This document shows, in pieces, positions 1 through 11,159 of a stretch of 64,000 nt of DNA. A program made the translations under genes and the position numbers. Source of the stretch: Chara braunii (Eukaryota > Streptophyta > Charophyceae > Charales > Characeae); NCBI GenBank assembly GCA_003427395.1, contig BFEA01000630.1:159285-223284 (forward strand), given 5' to 3'. The notes under the pieces were generated by a model, which saw only the letters and a program-made list of their open reading frames with translations, did not search any database and had not been told where the DNA came from. Each line of letters opens with the position of its first letter. Within the stretch, counting starts at the first letter, position 1.

Positions 1-136
1 CATTCATTCTTGCTATGCTGCTTTGACGCTGGCTCGACTTCGACACGACGCTGGCTTCAGGCTGGCTTTGCGCTGGCGTTGCGGACGACGGCACGCAGTA
101 GAGGCAGCATGCTGGCGCTTCTTCAGTGCGTCAGGC

Positions 137-375
137 CATGCTGACGTGGCGCTGCCTCTGGTACATGTGGCGCTGCTTCTGGTCTATGTGGCATGCTGAA
201 GTGGTGCTGCCTCTGGTATATGTGGCGCTGCCTCTGGTCTAGGTGGCATGCCGACGTGGCGCTGCCTTTGGTATATGTGGCGCTGCTTCTGGTCTACGTG
301 GAGGCTGACGTGGCACTGCCTCTGGTATATGTGGCGCTGCTCCTGGTATATGTGGTGCTGCTATTGGTCTACATT
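137..375 (+). repeat. 55-bp minisatellite in LTR A
   Basis: Units start near 137, 192, 247 and 302, each about 55 bp and made of two similar halves reading roughly GTGGCGCTGCYTCTGGT. Units open with a GCTGACGTGG-like box. A related array lies in the 3' LTR (about 7555-7760). The LTRs of F carry the reverse-complement form with a period near 34 bp (22447-22640 and 30005-30215). Confidence 0.85.
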
Positions 376-558
376 GTTGATGTGGCGTATGCCACCTGTC
401 TTGTTTGCTGATGTGGCATTATCCACGCTTCTACATGAGGTGACTGGTTGCGACGAAGAGGAAGATCGGGATCTGTGGTTGTAGAGAATCGGGTACTCAC
501 CTGTGGCTGATGTCGTCACCGGAAATCTGCTGTGTCTTCAAAATCTTCATGAGAAAAA

Positions 559-572
559 GTGCCACGTGGCAC
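559..572. promoter_or_regulatory. 14-bp G-box palindrome in LTR A
   Basis: A perfect palindrome, GTGCCACGTGGCAC, centred on the plant G-box core CACGTG. The same word recurs at the corresponding LTR position in A's 3' LTR (7936-7949), C (13514-13527), D (30956-30969, 38166-38179) and F (22218-22231). One-base variants occur at 21564-21577 and 29798-29811. bZIP and bHLH factors bind such boxes in plants; a promoter role in the LTR is inferred. Confidence 0.6.
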
Positions 573-832
573 TATTGTATGTGATCAGGATTATTCTTAT
601 TATCATTGATGATGTAGTGTGGAAAGCAGCCCGGAGAAGGAGAGGGATCTGAAGGGTTCTGTGTATTCTCTCTTCCTCTCCTTTGTCTATTCTCCCTCCA
701 TACTCTTCTCTTTTTGGATAATGAGATACTGCTCGAGATATCACTTCACGATCTGGAGACTTTCAGACAGATATTGAAACTACCGTGGATTGACGACTTC
801 AGAGTATCTAACAGACTGGGTTCATTGCAATT

Positions 833-844
833 TGGTATTGGAGC
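833..844 (+). promoter_or_regulatory. Primer-binding site, element A
   Basis: TGGTATTGGAGC lies 3 nt after the LTR end. It differs at two positions from the plant initiator tRNA-Met complement TGGTATCAGAGC used by many Ty3 and copia elements to prime minus-strand DNA. Confidence 0.85.
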
Positions 845-896
845 AACTCTTCATCACGATCTGCTGTTTGCTGTCAGGTGCTGACGTGGCACCCAG

Positions 897-1634
897 GTAA
901 GTGGGAAGTGCTGCATGTGCAAAACGAAACGTGTTTATTAATGCGTGCGGTAAACACTGCAAGTCTAGACATTGTAGTAATGTACATGCGAGCAGCTGTC
1001 CCTTGAAGATGATGACGCGGCTACGCTGAAGATTGAAGAGCTGCGTTGGCAACAGGCTGACGTGCCTCTGGTACCGCTGATGTGGCCTATTGTTATGTGA
1101 CATGCAGGGCATGGTCTGACGTGGCATGTACCTGTGTCACTACTGCCTGCTGTTGACGTGCTGATGCTGGTGTAAGGCAGACCTGCATTGTGATGTGGCA
1201 TCCCTTCTTGTGGACTGTTTCGGTCCTTGACGCTGACGTGGCAGAATTGCTGTGTTGGCAGGCCAGCGGTGACACGTGGCATGCGTAAGGACTGTTGAAG
1301 GTGTGAATGTGCACTTGGGTTGTACTGCTGCTGCATATGATTGAGAAGAGAGCTAACCATTGATTGTGTTATGTGTTGGTTCTACTTACCTGTTGGTTGT
1401 CTGTGGATGATGTGCATACTTACACTTGTGCTGATGTCTTGATCACACTGGCCGTGGCTGCGGTACATGTAGTGGTAGAGTGTCATCACAAAGAATAGAC
1501 AACAAAATTAGAACTCACGAAAGACTTGGAAATTTGTTTCTTCTGACTTCTGATAATTTCTTGCTGTAAAGTTGCTACAGAAGACGCGTGTACTGTGGAA
1601 TTTATTTTTGTCTTTAACTTTATTTATTGTGTAG
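897..1634 (+). other. Probable leader intron, element A
   Basis: A perfect donor (CAG/GTAAGT, exon end at 896) follows the primer-binding site by about 50 nt. A candidate acceptor TTATTGTGTAG ends at 1634, 18 nt before the gag ATG. The same pair occurs at the same places in C and D, and the donor in E and F too. The interval holds no conserved ORF but has TGACGTGG boxes (for example near 882, 1109 and 1231). Splicing is inferred. Confidence 0.55.
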
Positions 1635-1652
1635 TAAACACACGCGGGCAAA

Positions 1653-3505
1653 ATGAACTCTCTCTGGAAATGTCCGCATGCCTCCATCCTGATGTGGTTC
1701 ATTCCACTTCTTTTCTTTCTTATCCCTCTCATAGTCTACGCTGATGAAGAAGTAGGGGACTTAAAGACACGTGGACAGATTGATGCAAGGAGGCAGACTT
1801 TGGTCGGGCTCCTTCGCCAACTTCTTGGTGAGATACACGGAGCCGGTCCAGCAGCTGAGCAACACGTTCACGGACAGTTCAACCTGCGAGCAGCAGAGGA
1901 AGAACTAGAGGCCGCAAAAACTAGTGTTCAGATGCTGGAAACCGGACAGCGAGTCGAGGAACTTGTTAGACAAGGGCGTAATGCTCTTTATCGGTTTGTC
2001 GCCGAGGAACTGGAAAGAATAGACCGAAAAGGAAAAGAAGAAGAGAAGAAAGAAGAAAAGAAAGTGGAACCACAACTGTCTGTGGAACTAATGGAGGGAA
2101 ATGTCAAACAACTAGAGAATACCTTGAGGGAAGAGAGAAGAAAAATTGAAGAGTTGAGAAGAAAGAAAGAAGAGAAAGAACAACAAGAGAAGATGTTGGA
2201 GGAAATGAGGGAGCGGTTTCACTTTGAAGAAGTTGAGATTGACCTGTCGTCCGTGTTGGAATCTATTATGGCTTATCTTGTGCACCTTGAAAAGAAAATA
2301 GACTCCAATACTGTCTCATTACAAAGTATGATGAGAATGATAAAGGTAAGGGCAAGGTGAGTTTTGAGGAGGAGAAGAAGGGGGAGGTAGAAGAGAAACC
2401 ACCCCAAGAGAAACTTCTGAAAGATGCATAAGAGGAACCGGCAGGAGAAAGAAAAACCGGTCAAGAAAGAAGCACCGCCGGACAAGAAAGAAGAACCGAC
2501 TAAGAAAGCAGAACCGGTTAAGGAAGCGGAGAAACCAAAAAAGAAAGAAAAGGTTAAGATGAAATTGTCGTTTATCTACATCAACAAAGAGGAAGAAAAT
2601 TTGTTGTTGTGGATCGCCGAAATACAGACTTATTGTGGCACTGCACCCATTGAGCCTAAAAGTCAGGTTGCTTTCTCCACATCTTGTCTGGGAGGAGTGG
2701 CCAAGGATGGGTGCTGGCCGAAGCCAACGCCGCTGGCTTTGAGGACACAGGTGAGTGGTCTAAGACCCTGACGCTGAGGCAGTTTCTCCAAAAAATCAAG
2801 GAGAGATTCCTTGGCAAGACGATAACCGATAAGGCTTTCGATGAACTCACCACCATAGGCCAAAAGCGTTGGACTTATATTGATGCCTTGTCTCGTGAAG
2901 TGGACCGTCTGTTGTAGGTACCTGGACTGAACCTTCAGGACAACTAGGTTCTCTACATCTACTCACGTGCATTGCCCGAGCCCATTCGTGGACAGCTCGT
3001 GGCCGAATCGAAGTCGGGTAAGTATAACTATCAGCAATTTCGCGATCTCGCTCTCTAACGAGAGCAGATGACCGCGCAAGTAAAAGGGTCTTACGCTTCG
3101 GTCGTTAAGTCGGGACTGGTAGGAGGTTATGGCAAGCGGGTCCTTTGGCGGCAAAAGCGCCAGGACCATATGCTTGTGTTATTTGACGATGAGACTGTAG
3201 AGAAGTTACCTCTGGAAGAGTCTGAAGGAGGAGGAGGTAACGACAACAGTGAGTCCGGGAAGAGAGACGTCACTGCTGTCATGACCAACAAGGGAGGCCA
3301 GAACCAGTGGAAGAAGAAGAAGAGACCACGCTCGTTTCCCGAGCATCTTGGCATTGCATTCGGGAGGCTTTGGGAGAAAATGAATATGACCCGAGAGGAA
3401 TGGCAATCCAAGATTGACAATCGCCAGTGCCTTAAGTGTGGTACCGTGGGGCACGTGATAGCCTGGTGCCCGCTTATTCGAAACCCAAAAGCGATCAGCC
3501 AGTAG
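1653..3505 (+). pseudogene. gag: gag of element A (broken)
   Basis: Structural polyprotein of a Ty3 element. The N-terminus is signal-peptide-like: a short polar start, a hydrophobic run of about 19 residues (ILMWFIPLLFFLIPLIVYA), then DEE. Next come a Lys/Glu-rich coiled coil (about 1950-2560), a capsid-type domain (about 2570-3060; motifs LLLWIAEIQTYCGTAP and VAFSTSCLGG) and a CCHC knuckle CLKCGTVGHVIAWC at 3428-3469. The ATG at 1653 is chosen because it follows the splice acceptor and aligns with the starts in C, D and E. Frame is lost near 2340 (1-base deletion relative to F), near 2426 and near 2700, and in-frame stops occur around 2917-2947 and 3056. Gag ends at TAG 3503-3505. Confidence 0.88.
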
Positions 3506-3525
3506 GAGTAGCATGTGCTCCTACT
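3484..3525 (+). promoter_or_regulatory. Putative -1 frameshift signal, element A
   Basis: CCCAAAA (3484-3490) is in the right phase for slippage (C CCA AAA in the gag frame). A 10-nt spacer and a hairpin (3501-3525) follow, with 8 Watson-Crick pairs (AGTAGGAG with CTCCTACT), and the stem covers the gag stop. In A a downstream deletion has since put pol back into the gag frame; D and F keep the ancestral -1 arrangement. Confidence 0.6.
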
Positions 3526-6500
3526 GAGTCGAAGGGTTCAGACCCCTTCTACCCCTTCGACTCGCAAGGCAGAGGATGGTTCTTCTTCCGCCCGTCGTCC
3601 AGACCACCTTGACACAGTCCTTTGTTCTGTCTCACTGGACGATTCCCTTGACGAGCTCGACAATGAACTAATAGCACTAAGGAGTTCGTGGGCGAAGAAA
3701 GCAAAGTCTAAGGGTGAGTTAATGATCGCGGATGTTGAGATTGAGCACACGCGAGTAGGTGCCCTGTTAGATCCGGGATCGACGCGGTCGTATATCTCAG
3801 AGAAGGCAATTCGAAAGTTGCATCTGGGAATGAAGGTAAAGGATTTACCTAGACCTATCACGTCTATACTGGCTGACAAGAGCACGATTACTGTCTCTCA
3901 ATACATCGATCGTGCGAAATGCTATTTCAGGGCCAAGGAAGGTATAAGAAAATTCTACACTTCCTTATAGAGAAGAATTTACCCTTTGACTTAATTCTGG
4001 TTATGGATTGGCATGAGGAAGTCGACCCAGAAGTTCAAGTTCAAAGATAAAATTACCAAACTCAAGGACGAGAAGTCTGAATTACGTGCGATAAAGTTAT
4101 ATCATAAGTATGGCTCTGACTCTACTCTGTCTTTCTGTTGTATGAGTTACCCAGCTTTCCAATCAATGGTAGTAAATAAGAAGTTAGATCAGGAGGTGAT
4201 GATGATGCTCGTCAAACGAGTCGGTGAGTGTTCTTCATCCTACCCACCTTCTATTGAAAATCTTCTTGGTGAATACAAGGACTTGTAGTCTGAACCGATA
4301 GTCACTAAGCGTGCTATCAAGCACACAATCGAGATTATTCCCGGAAGTAAGATTCCCAAGGGTCCCATTTACAGTATGTGTCCCAGGGAACTTGAGGAAT
4401 TACGAAAAAAGCTGCGAGAACTTGCTGATAGAGGATGGATTCGCCCTAACTGATCTCCTTATGGTGCGTCTGTCTTATTCGTGCCCAAAAAGGAAGGTGA
4501 ACTTCGTTTATGTATTGATTCTCACGGGCTGAATTCCGTCACGATTAAAAACGCGGAACCTCTTCTGCTCATTGATGATCTATTGGATCAGTTGCAGGGA
4601 TGCAGATACTTCAGCAAGATTGATCTTAAGTTAGGGTACCACCTGATCGAGGTGGTTCCTAAAGATCAACACAAGACGACTTTTCGAACAAGGTATGGTC
4701 ACTACAAGTTTGTGGTAATGCCTTTCAGATTGACTAACGCCCCTGCAACTTTTTAAAGGTCCATGAATGAATTGTTCCGACAGTGGTTGGACCGATTCGT
4801 AATAGTCTATCTCGATGACATTCTAGTGTATAACAAAACACTAGAGGATCATGAAAAACACCTACAAATGGACTTGCAGAAGTTGCGTGAGGCCAACTTC
4901 AAACTAAATCGGAAGAAGTCTGAATTGGCTAAGCCTGAAGATTTGTACTTAGGGCATATAGTAAACGAGGAAGGACTAAGGCCTGAAGAAAATAAGATTA
5001 CAGCAATCAGAGATTGGCCACAACCTAAGACTAGAACTGAACTAAGGTCTTTCTTAGGACTAGCTAGCTATTATAGGAAGTTCGTTAGAAACTTTTCTTT
5101 GATAGTCGCTCCTATGAGGAGACTATTGAAAAAGAAAAAGCCTTGGTTGTGGGACAAAGATTGTGAGTCATCATTTCGAAAGTTGAAACATACTCTGACT
5201 CACTACCCTGTGCTAAAGATTGTTGACCCTTCGCTTCCTTTGATTGTCACGACTAACGCAAGTCAGTATGGGATTAGGGTTGTGCTACAGCAGGATGACG
5301 GTAAATGATATAGACCTGTTGAGTTTATGTCGAGAAGACTTCCGTCAGAAAAAGTAGCCAACTCTATGTATGAAAGGGAACTGTAGGCCTTAGTAGCTGC
5401 ACTAGATACCTGGAAACTCTATTTGTTAGGAAGGCACTTCACTATCTACTCTGATCACTCTACATTGAAGTGGATCAAGACTCAACCTAGACTCTCCGAC
5501 AAGTTGGTAATGTGGTCCGCATTCCTTGATATATTTGACTTTGAGGTGAAAACCATCAAAGGTAAGTCTAACGTGGTTGCGGATGCTTTGTACAGGCGTG
5601 CTGATTTCTTTGGAAGCCAGGGTTATGGGAGTGATCCTATTTGGAGTCCTATCATTGGAACTCTAAAAACGAACCCTAAGTTATTTCCAGAATATCGAAT
5701 GACTGATGGCTTACTCTTCTTGCTAGACAAAATCGAAGAACGATTGTGTATTCCTCACCTAGAACCAATTAAGAGTTTGATGCGAAAGGTCACTTTGGTT
5801 TCAAGAAGACGTATGCCGATGTGCGAGAAGGTTTTGAGTGGAAAGGAATGAAGAAAGATGTACTAACGTATGTGCGAACTTGTCTTGTCTGCCAAAGGAG
5901 CAAGCCCTCACATGAGAACCTGATGGGACTACTGAGACCGTTGGCTATTCCAAGTGAGCCAGGTGAGTCTATCTCTATTGACTTCATGAGCCTCACTAAG
6001 AGTCGAAACGGCAATAGTGAGGTAATGATCATCGTCGATAGATTCTCTAAGTATGCTATGTTCATTCCTTTACCTGTGAAAGCATGAACCGAACTAGTCA
6101 TCCAAAAGTTTCAAATGCGATGGGTCTCTAAGTATGGATTTCCTAAAACCATCGTATCCGACAGAGATGTTCGGTTCACCAGTCCGCAAGGGCAAACGTT
6201 GATGGAAGTCTATGGAACCAGGTTGACCAAAATGAGCAAATGAATCGTCTTGTCAACAACTTTTGTAAATGTATGTCCGTTCTAACCAGATTGATTGGGA
6301 TGAAAACTTGTCGAAAATTGCTAGTGCATATAATAACAGTATACATACTGTTACAGGTAGAACGCCTAATGCACCACATAAAGGTTGGAAGCCTAAGCGT
6401 CCCATTGATGCATTAACAAGGGACCAGATTCAGAGGCTACCCCCAGGAACCCGAGAATTCACAGTTTTGTATGAAGAAGACATCAGGAAAGTAAAGGAAA

Positions 6501-7015
6501 ACATACAGAAAGCCCAACTACAAATGATTGAACAAGCTAATAAACATCGTCGTCCTTCATAATTTCAGGAAGGGGACTTTGTCTGGGTTAAGTCTAAAGA
6601 GTTTTCCTTAGAAGAAAATGTGTCTCATAAACTGCTACCTGTCTACTATGGACCCTGGGAAGTTCTCAAAGTAATTGGAGGAGAAGATGGACCTTCTTAC
6701 CGTATAGATATACCTACACATCTCAGGACATACCCTGTCTTCGATGCGTCTAAGCTGCTACCTTATGTACAAAGTGACAATTTCCCAAATAGGCCATCAA
6801 AGATTCCACCTTCTATGAACGGAGGATGCGAAGTTGAGAAAATATTGGAACATGGCTATTTCTCCACAGGTGGCAGAGGACGACCTCAAAAGCAGTACAA
6901 GGTAACGTTCAAATCCCAACTCCCATCTGAAGCTAGATGGTTTAGTAGGAAAGAACTTCTACCTACTGCTCCTGACATTGTTGCGGCATATGAACATGGG
7001 TTAACTGAGAAATGA
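3515..7015 (+). pseudogene. pol: pol of element A (broken)
   Basis: Protease, reverse transcriptase, RNase H, integrase and a chromodomain-like tail in one run. The protease active site reads LLDPGSTRS, so the usual D-[ST]-G is damaged. RT motifs include [10 protein letters not shown] and YLDD at 4808-4819. RNase H motifs follow (TTNASQYG, YSDHSTLKW). The integrase zinc domain keeps CLVCQRSK but has lost the His segment near 5785. The core has IDFM and VSDRDVRF, but the PETNGQ segment with the catalytic Glu is deleted near 6230. The tail (about 6826-7015) has GRGRPQKQY. Stops lie at 4286, 4451, 4754 (Gln to stop), 5307 and near 5380. The frame ends at TGA 7013-7015. Confidence 0.9.
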
Positions 7016-7030
7016 TGTATTTTTGCGATG

Positions 7031-7056
7031 GAACTCGAAAATTGGGACGGCAGGAA
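7031..7056 (+). promoter_or_regulatory. Candidate polypurine-tract region, element A
   Basis: This segment directly before the 3' LTR ends GGACGGCAGGAA. Matching segments precede the 3' LTRs of C (20787-20811) and D (37389-37413). It is conserved but only moderately purine-rich, so plus-strand priming from it is inferred from position. Confidence 0.45.
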
Positions 7057-8206
7057 TGCAATAACCCATGCCATATGTCTCGTGGAACTGAGGGCCATCA
7101 GAAGGCCTACTTGGCCACCCTCAGCCCAGGCCAAATAAGGGCAGAAAAGGCCCTTCACGGATTCAGGGTCTGGGCGTGTGACAGTTGACTTCGTCCACCC
7201 AACAGTCAAAGTCCAAAGGTACCTAGCCCAGGCCGCAGGTCAAGCACACACATTCATTTGTATGCAGGTACCCAAACAGCATCAGGTCCAAGGGAGAAGT
7301 CTGCAACTGTACAATCCAGGCGTTGAGATGTGAGTCAATCTGGACAACTGGAGGAAAGGCACCCGAGGCCAGACAGCCTCGACGACTGCTACTTAAGGCT
7401 GGCCTCGAGCAAGTCAAGCATTCATTCTTGCTATGCTGCTTTGACGCTGGCTCGACTTCGACACGACGCTGGCTTCAGGCTGGCTTTGCGCTGGCGTTGC
7501 GGACGACGGCACGTGGTAGAGGCAGCATGCTGGCGCTTCTTTAGTGCGTCAGGCCATGCTGATGTGGTGCTGCTTCTGGTCTACGTGGCATGATAATGTG
7601 GCGCTGCTTCTGGTCTACATGGCATGCTGACGTGGCGCTGCCTCTGGTATATGTGGCGATGCTTCTGGTCTATGTGGCGGGCTGACGTGGTGCTGCCTCT
7701 AGTATATGTGGCGCTGCGCCTGGTATATGTGGCGCTGCTATTGGTCTACATTGTTGATGTGGCGTATGCCACCTGTCTTCGTTGCTGACGTGGCATTGTC
7801 CACGCTTCTACATGAGGTGACTGGTTACGAGGAAGAGGAAGATCGGGATCTATGGTTGTAGAGAATCGGGTACTCACCTGTGGCTGACGTCGTCACCGGA
7901 AATCTGCTGTGTCTTCAAAGTCTTCATGAGATAAAGTGCCACGTGGCACTATTGTATGTAATAAGGATTATTCTTATTATCATCGATGATGTAGTGTGGA
8001 AAGAAGCCCGGAGAAGGAGAGGGATCTGAAGGGTTCTGTGTATTCTCTCTTCCTCTCCTTTGTCTATTCTCCCTCCATACACTTCTCTTTCTGGATATTG
8101 AGATACTGCTTGAGATATCACTTCTCGATCTGGAGACTTTCAGACAGATATTGAAACTACTGTTTATTGACGACTTCTGAGTATCTAACAGACTCGGTTC
8201 ATTGCA
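7057..8206 (+). repeat. 3' LTR of element A
   Basis: It starts TGCAATAACC and ends TTCATTGCA (5'-TG...CA-3'), 1150 bp. It aligns with 1-829 from 7419 onward. It includes the minisatellite (about 7555-7760), the G-box palindrome (7936-7949) and the CT-rich tract. Confidence 0.93.
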
Positions 8207-9548
8207 CCCAGTGCCGAAAGAGACAAAGAGGCCTTGCCTTCCCTCATGCATACCCTACCCTTAGACACACGCGTGGGATTCAACTTCCTATGTGGTTGGC
8301 CCTTTGTCCTCACAGATGCACGAGTTTGGAGCTGATCTTATGGAAGTTGCTTGATGTGACTAAAAATGACAAGAATGTTTTTTGTTTGGCGCCCCATATT
8401 GGACTTTGCAGACACACTTCGTGTTTATTAAACATTTTTGGGTACCCTGAGCAACACGTTGTCCAGTCCATGAGTTTGGAATCATTCTCAAGGAAATTGT
8501 TTGAAATTCCTGAGAATGACTAGCCTTTTCATTGTTTGTTGCAACAGATTGGATCTTGCAGAGACGCGAGCATTGGAAGTGGGAATTGTGGAGCAGTACG
8601 TATCGTTCCTTAGTATTGTTGTCGATCATGTCAGTGAAGCAACAGCTGTTTTGTGGAATGCACTGAGATGCCTCAAGATACTGTTGGAAAAGCTGGGTGA
8701 GTAACAGCATGGTTTCGTTTCCTGTTTCTTCCTTGGCCATTAAAAGACAGTGCTGGTGAGTGATCGTGCAGGGTGGAGATGAAGTCAATTGAATGCAAGT
8801 TGCTTTATTTGCTGATGCAGATTGAAACCCCCTCCAAAATTGGCATATTGCCTTGTGTCACTCCTGATTGTGGGGATCCCCTGTTCCAAACATGTGGGAA
8901 CCGCAATCCGTTAGTAGTCCTGGTGCCTTCTGGGCATGGGAGAAACTGCAAAGATGTTCAATAGTTTACTTGAATTGTGCACTATCGTAGCATTGCTTCA
9001 TCATCACAAATGCGTAAGATTTGTTGTTCGTACTTGTTTTCATTTTCTGTTCTCTGATCATTTGTTTCGTTTGGGATTGGAATTCAAGCATGCAGGCCTA
9101 GACTGCACTTTGTCTTCACTCTGGCTCAGTTCAGACTTCAGTTTTTGTCCTTTGAAAGCCTGTGAAGTCAGTGTTCACCAGTAGTTTCTGACGCAGGAAT
9201 GAAAACAAATGAACCTGCTCCTCTTCGGTTCATTCAAACATCGCAGAACGGAGGGAGGGAAGACATGTTGAGGTTGGTGACATTGGTTTTGTGTATGGAA
9301 AACAGACAAGCGAGAAGCAGCGACTGTGCATTTAGTTTTCTGAACCTGCCGTAGCCTAATGGCTCTGGTTCAATGTGGCACATGGACTTGTTTGGGACTG
9401 GCCATGGAGGGTGGGAAGTGAACCAGCAGTGGAGAGGTACTGGGAACATTGGGAGACAAGGTTATAGTATAAGTGATGTCTACATCACCGTGTGATCCCA
9501 TCGGGGCAGTAAGGAGCACGAAGCACATGGCCACCATGGACCCAGACA
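8207..9548. other. Unique-looking flank with possible host exons
   Basis: No transposon protein, LTR or tandem repeat is visible. Composition is balanced and intron-like T-rich stretches alternate with more codon-like stretches. One exon candidate is listed separately (8551-8696). A weaker one lies at about 8822-8960, after an acceptor-like TTTGCTGATGCAG, reading GILPCVTPDCGDPLFQTCG. The rest is unassigned. Confidence 0.4.
8551..8696 (+). CDS. Possible host-gene exon (helical, ARM/HEAT-like)
   Basis: Acceptor-like TTTGTTGCAACAG precedes and donor-like GGTGAGTAA follows an open stretch of about 48 codons. The peptide has amphipathic helix character (ATAVLWNALRCLKILLEKLG) of the kind seen in ARM or HEAT repeat proteins. 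It is not part of any element recognised here. No start codon, stop codon or family identity can be given, and it could be chance or a gene relic. Confidence 0.3.
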
Positions 9549-9680
9549 GTTGATCTATCCACACAATGGACACTGATGGTCTGGACCGGGTCCGAATGCC
9601 CTGGATCTGGTGCGGTTGATGTATCCACACATTGGACACTGATGGTCTGGACTGGGTCCGAATGCCCTGGATCTGATCCG
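9549..9680. repeat. 66-bp tandem repeat, two copies
   Basis: GTTGATSTATCCACAC starts at 9549 and again at 9615. The copies share the GGACACTGATGGTCTGGAC segment with few changes. Function unknown. Confidence 0.85.
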
Positions 9681-9700
9681 CACCAAGGGGCTCACTATAT

Positions 9701-9842
9701 AGATATCGTCAAACAGAGCTGCCCTGTAAACCGTAGGCAGAGAGGGAGAAGAGGACAACAAACGAGGGGCTGTGACAAACTGTTTCATCCGAGGTTCACC
9801 GACTCATCAGGACGCTGAACCCTATATATCGTCAAACAGACA
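9701..9842 (+). repeat. TA-flanked MITE-like repeat, copy 1
   Basis: It begins TATCGTCAAACAGAGCTG and contains GACAACAAACGAGGGG and TGTGACAAACTGTTTC. Then comes a short CACCGACTCATCAGG segment, and it ends next to another ATATATCGTCAAACAGA. Related copies lie at about 40348-40439 (reverse), 41196-41415 (foldback), 41447-41555 and 41548-41645 (reverse) and 54254-54410. All sit in short TA-rich tracts. No coding capacity. Confidence 0.75.
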
Positions 9843-9968
9843 TGGTTACCAGCCCGTACGTATGGAGGCCCCCGGGCCGACTTCCATATACGTTCGGGCG
9901 TTCGGGGTCCCGTTCGGGGTCCGAACCTGAAGGGTTTCGGCCCCCGCCAAAAATTATTTCGGGGTCAA

Positions 9969-9999
<31 letters not shown>

Positions 10000-10717
10000 T
10001 TTATTGGTCAGTTCTTTATGATGTGAGGTACATGCCTATAAATTTTGAAGTCATTTTCCTAAGCCCAAAAAAAAAAATCGCCAAAGATGGCAGTGTCAAA
10101 TCGTGCTCGCCAACTCACAATTTTGTTTTGTTTTCTCTTTTCACTTTAATTCGGGGCCTAAACAGTTTTATTATTTTTTGAAGTTTATTTTATGAGTTTT
10201 TTTCTGCGTACGGATCCGGGCCGCCCGGCCGACTGGCGCCTGCCCGGGGGCGGGCCCCCCCCAGCACACGTTGTTGGCGGGGGTTCCCGACCCCGATTCG
10301 AGGAGATTTCGCCTCCCCAGGGCCTACCGGGTCCGACCAAGGCCAGAAAACGGCCCGTCGGGCCCGTGAGGCCTGTTTTTTTTTTTTTGAATTTGGGACG
10401 GCCCTATGGCCATCGATCATCCATGATCAACGGCCAGAGGGCCGTTCGTTTTTGGAGGGAAAACGGAGGCCCCGTTTGAACAAGCCACTGGCTGGGGCGG
10501 CCTGCATTCGCTGTCCAAACGGGCATCGACACCTGCTGTAGCCGGCTGCGTTCATCGTCGAGTCGCCCGTCGTCGAAGTTGCTGCCCCTCGTCGCCATTG
10601 CGTGGGAGCTTTACTCGCCCGTCGTCGTTGTGTCGCCCGTCGCCCGTCGCTAGTGTCCTCCATCGCGGTGCTCCTGCCTGCCGACAACCCCTGCCGCCCG
10701 TCAACGTGGAGTGCCGG
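9843..10717. repeat. GC-rich and AT-rich interspersed repeat
   Basis: GTTCGGGGTCC-like blocks, an (ATT)n tract (about 9971-10002) and a segment around 10000-10115 (TATAAATTT, AAGCC, a poly-A run, AATCGCC). The last is matched in the same orientation near 40120-40215. The GC-rich part (10200-10370) resembles 12540-12590. Open frames here are fragments of repeat; I see no gene. Confidence 0.5.
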
Positions 10718-11159
10718 TCTGTTCTTCTTCTTCTTCTTCCCTCCTCCTCCGCTCATTCTTCTTCTTCTTCTTCTCTCCTCCTCCTGCTCCCCCCTCTCTT
10801 CTTCTTCTTCTTCTTCTTCTTCTTCTTCTTCTTCTTCTTCTTCTTCTGCTTTTCTTCTTCCACGACTTCTTCAATCCTCCTCCTCCTCCCCCTCTCATCT
10901 TATTCTCCTCCTCCTTCACCGTCTCTCGTCGTTGTCCTCCTCCTCATCTTCTTCTTCTTCTTCTTCTCTCCTCCTCCTCTTCCGGCTATATTCTTTTTCT
11001 TCCTTTATTTTTTACTTTCGTTAGCGATAGGTCGCGAGACAAACGACAGGTAAGAAAAAAAAAAAAAAAAAATGCTCCGCTCGTCATCCTCCTCTTCTTC
11101 TTCTTCTCCTTCTTCTTCTTCTTCTTCTTCTTCTTCTTCTTCTTCTTCGCAAACTAATA

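Larger units (their letters stand above)
1..829 (+). repeat. 5' LTR of element A, partial
   Basis: It aligns with 7419-8206 and ends in TTCATTGCA, the same terminus as the other LTRs here. It contains a 55-bp minisatellite (137 to about 375), a perfect 14-bp G-box palindrome (559-572) and a CT-rich tract before the R/U5 part. The short open frames across the minisatellite come from low-complexity sequence and are not genes. Confidence 0.92.
1..8206 (+). mobile_element. Ty3/gypsy element A (5' LTR cut by window edge)
   Basis: Full-plan LTR retrotransposon: partial 5' LTR, initiator-Met primer-binding site, long leader with splice signals, gag, pol and a complete 3' LTR. Position 1 of the window matches 7419 inside the 3' LTR, so about 362 bp of 5' LTR lie outside. 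The domain order protease, RT, RNase H, integrase is that of Ty3/gypsy, and the chromodomain-like pol tail suggests a chromovirus relative. All reading frames carry stops or frameshifts, so this copy is not autonomous. Its LTR and gag type match element F, so A and F form one family. The left target duplication cannot be seen; the 4 bases after the 3' LTR are CCCA. Confidence 0.93.

Noticed and set aside
193-484. Short ORFs rich in Trp, Leu and Val in the 5' LTR of A
   Set aside because: They follow the 55-bp minisatellite and have no independent conservation.
3503-3514. Stop-codon readthrough of the gag stop (TAG GAG TAG)
   Set aside because: Pol lies in the -1 frame in D and F, and a second stop follows at once, so frameshifting fits better.
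9340-9385. tRNA-like words (GGTTCAATG) near 9368
   Set aside because: No cloverleaf can be formed around it.
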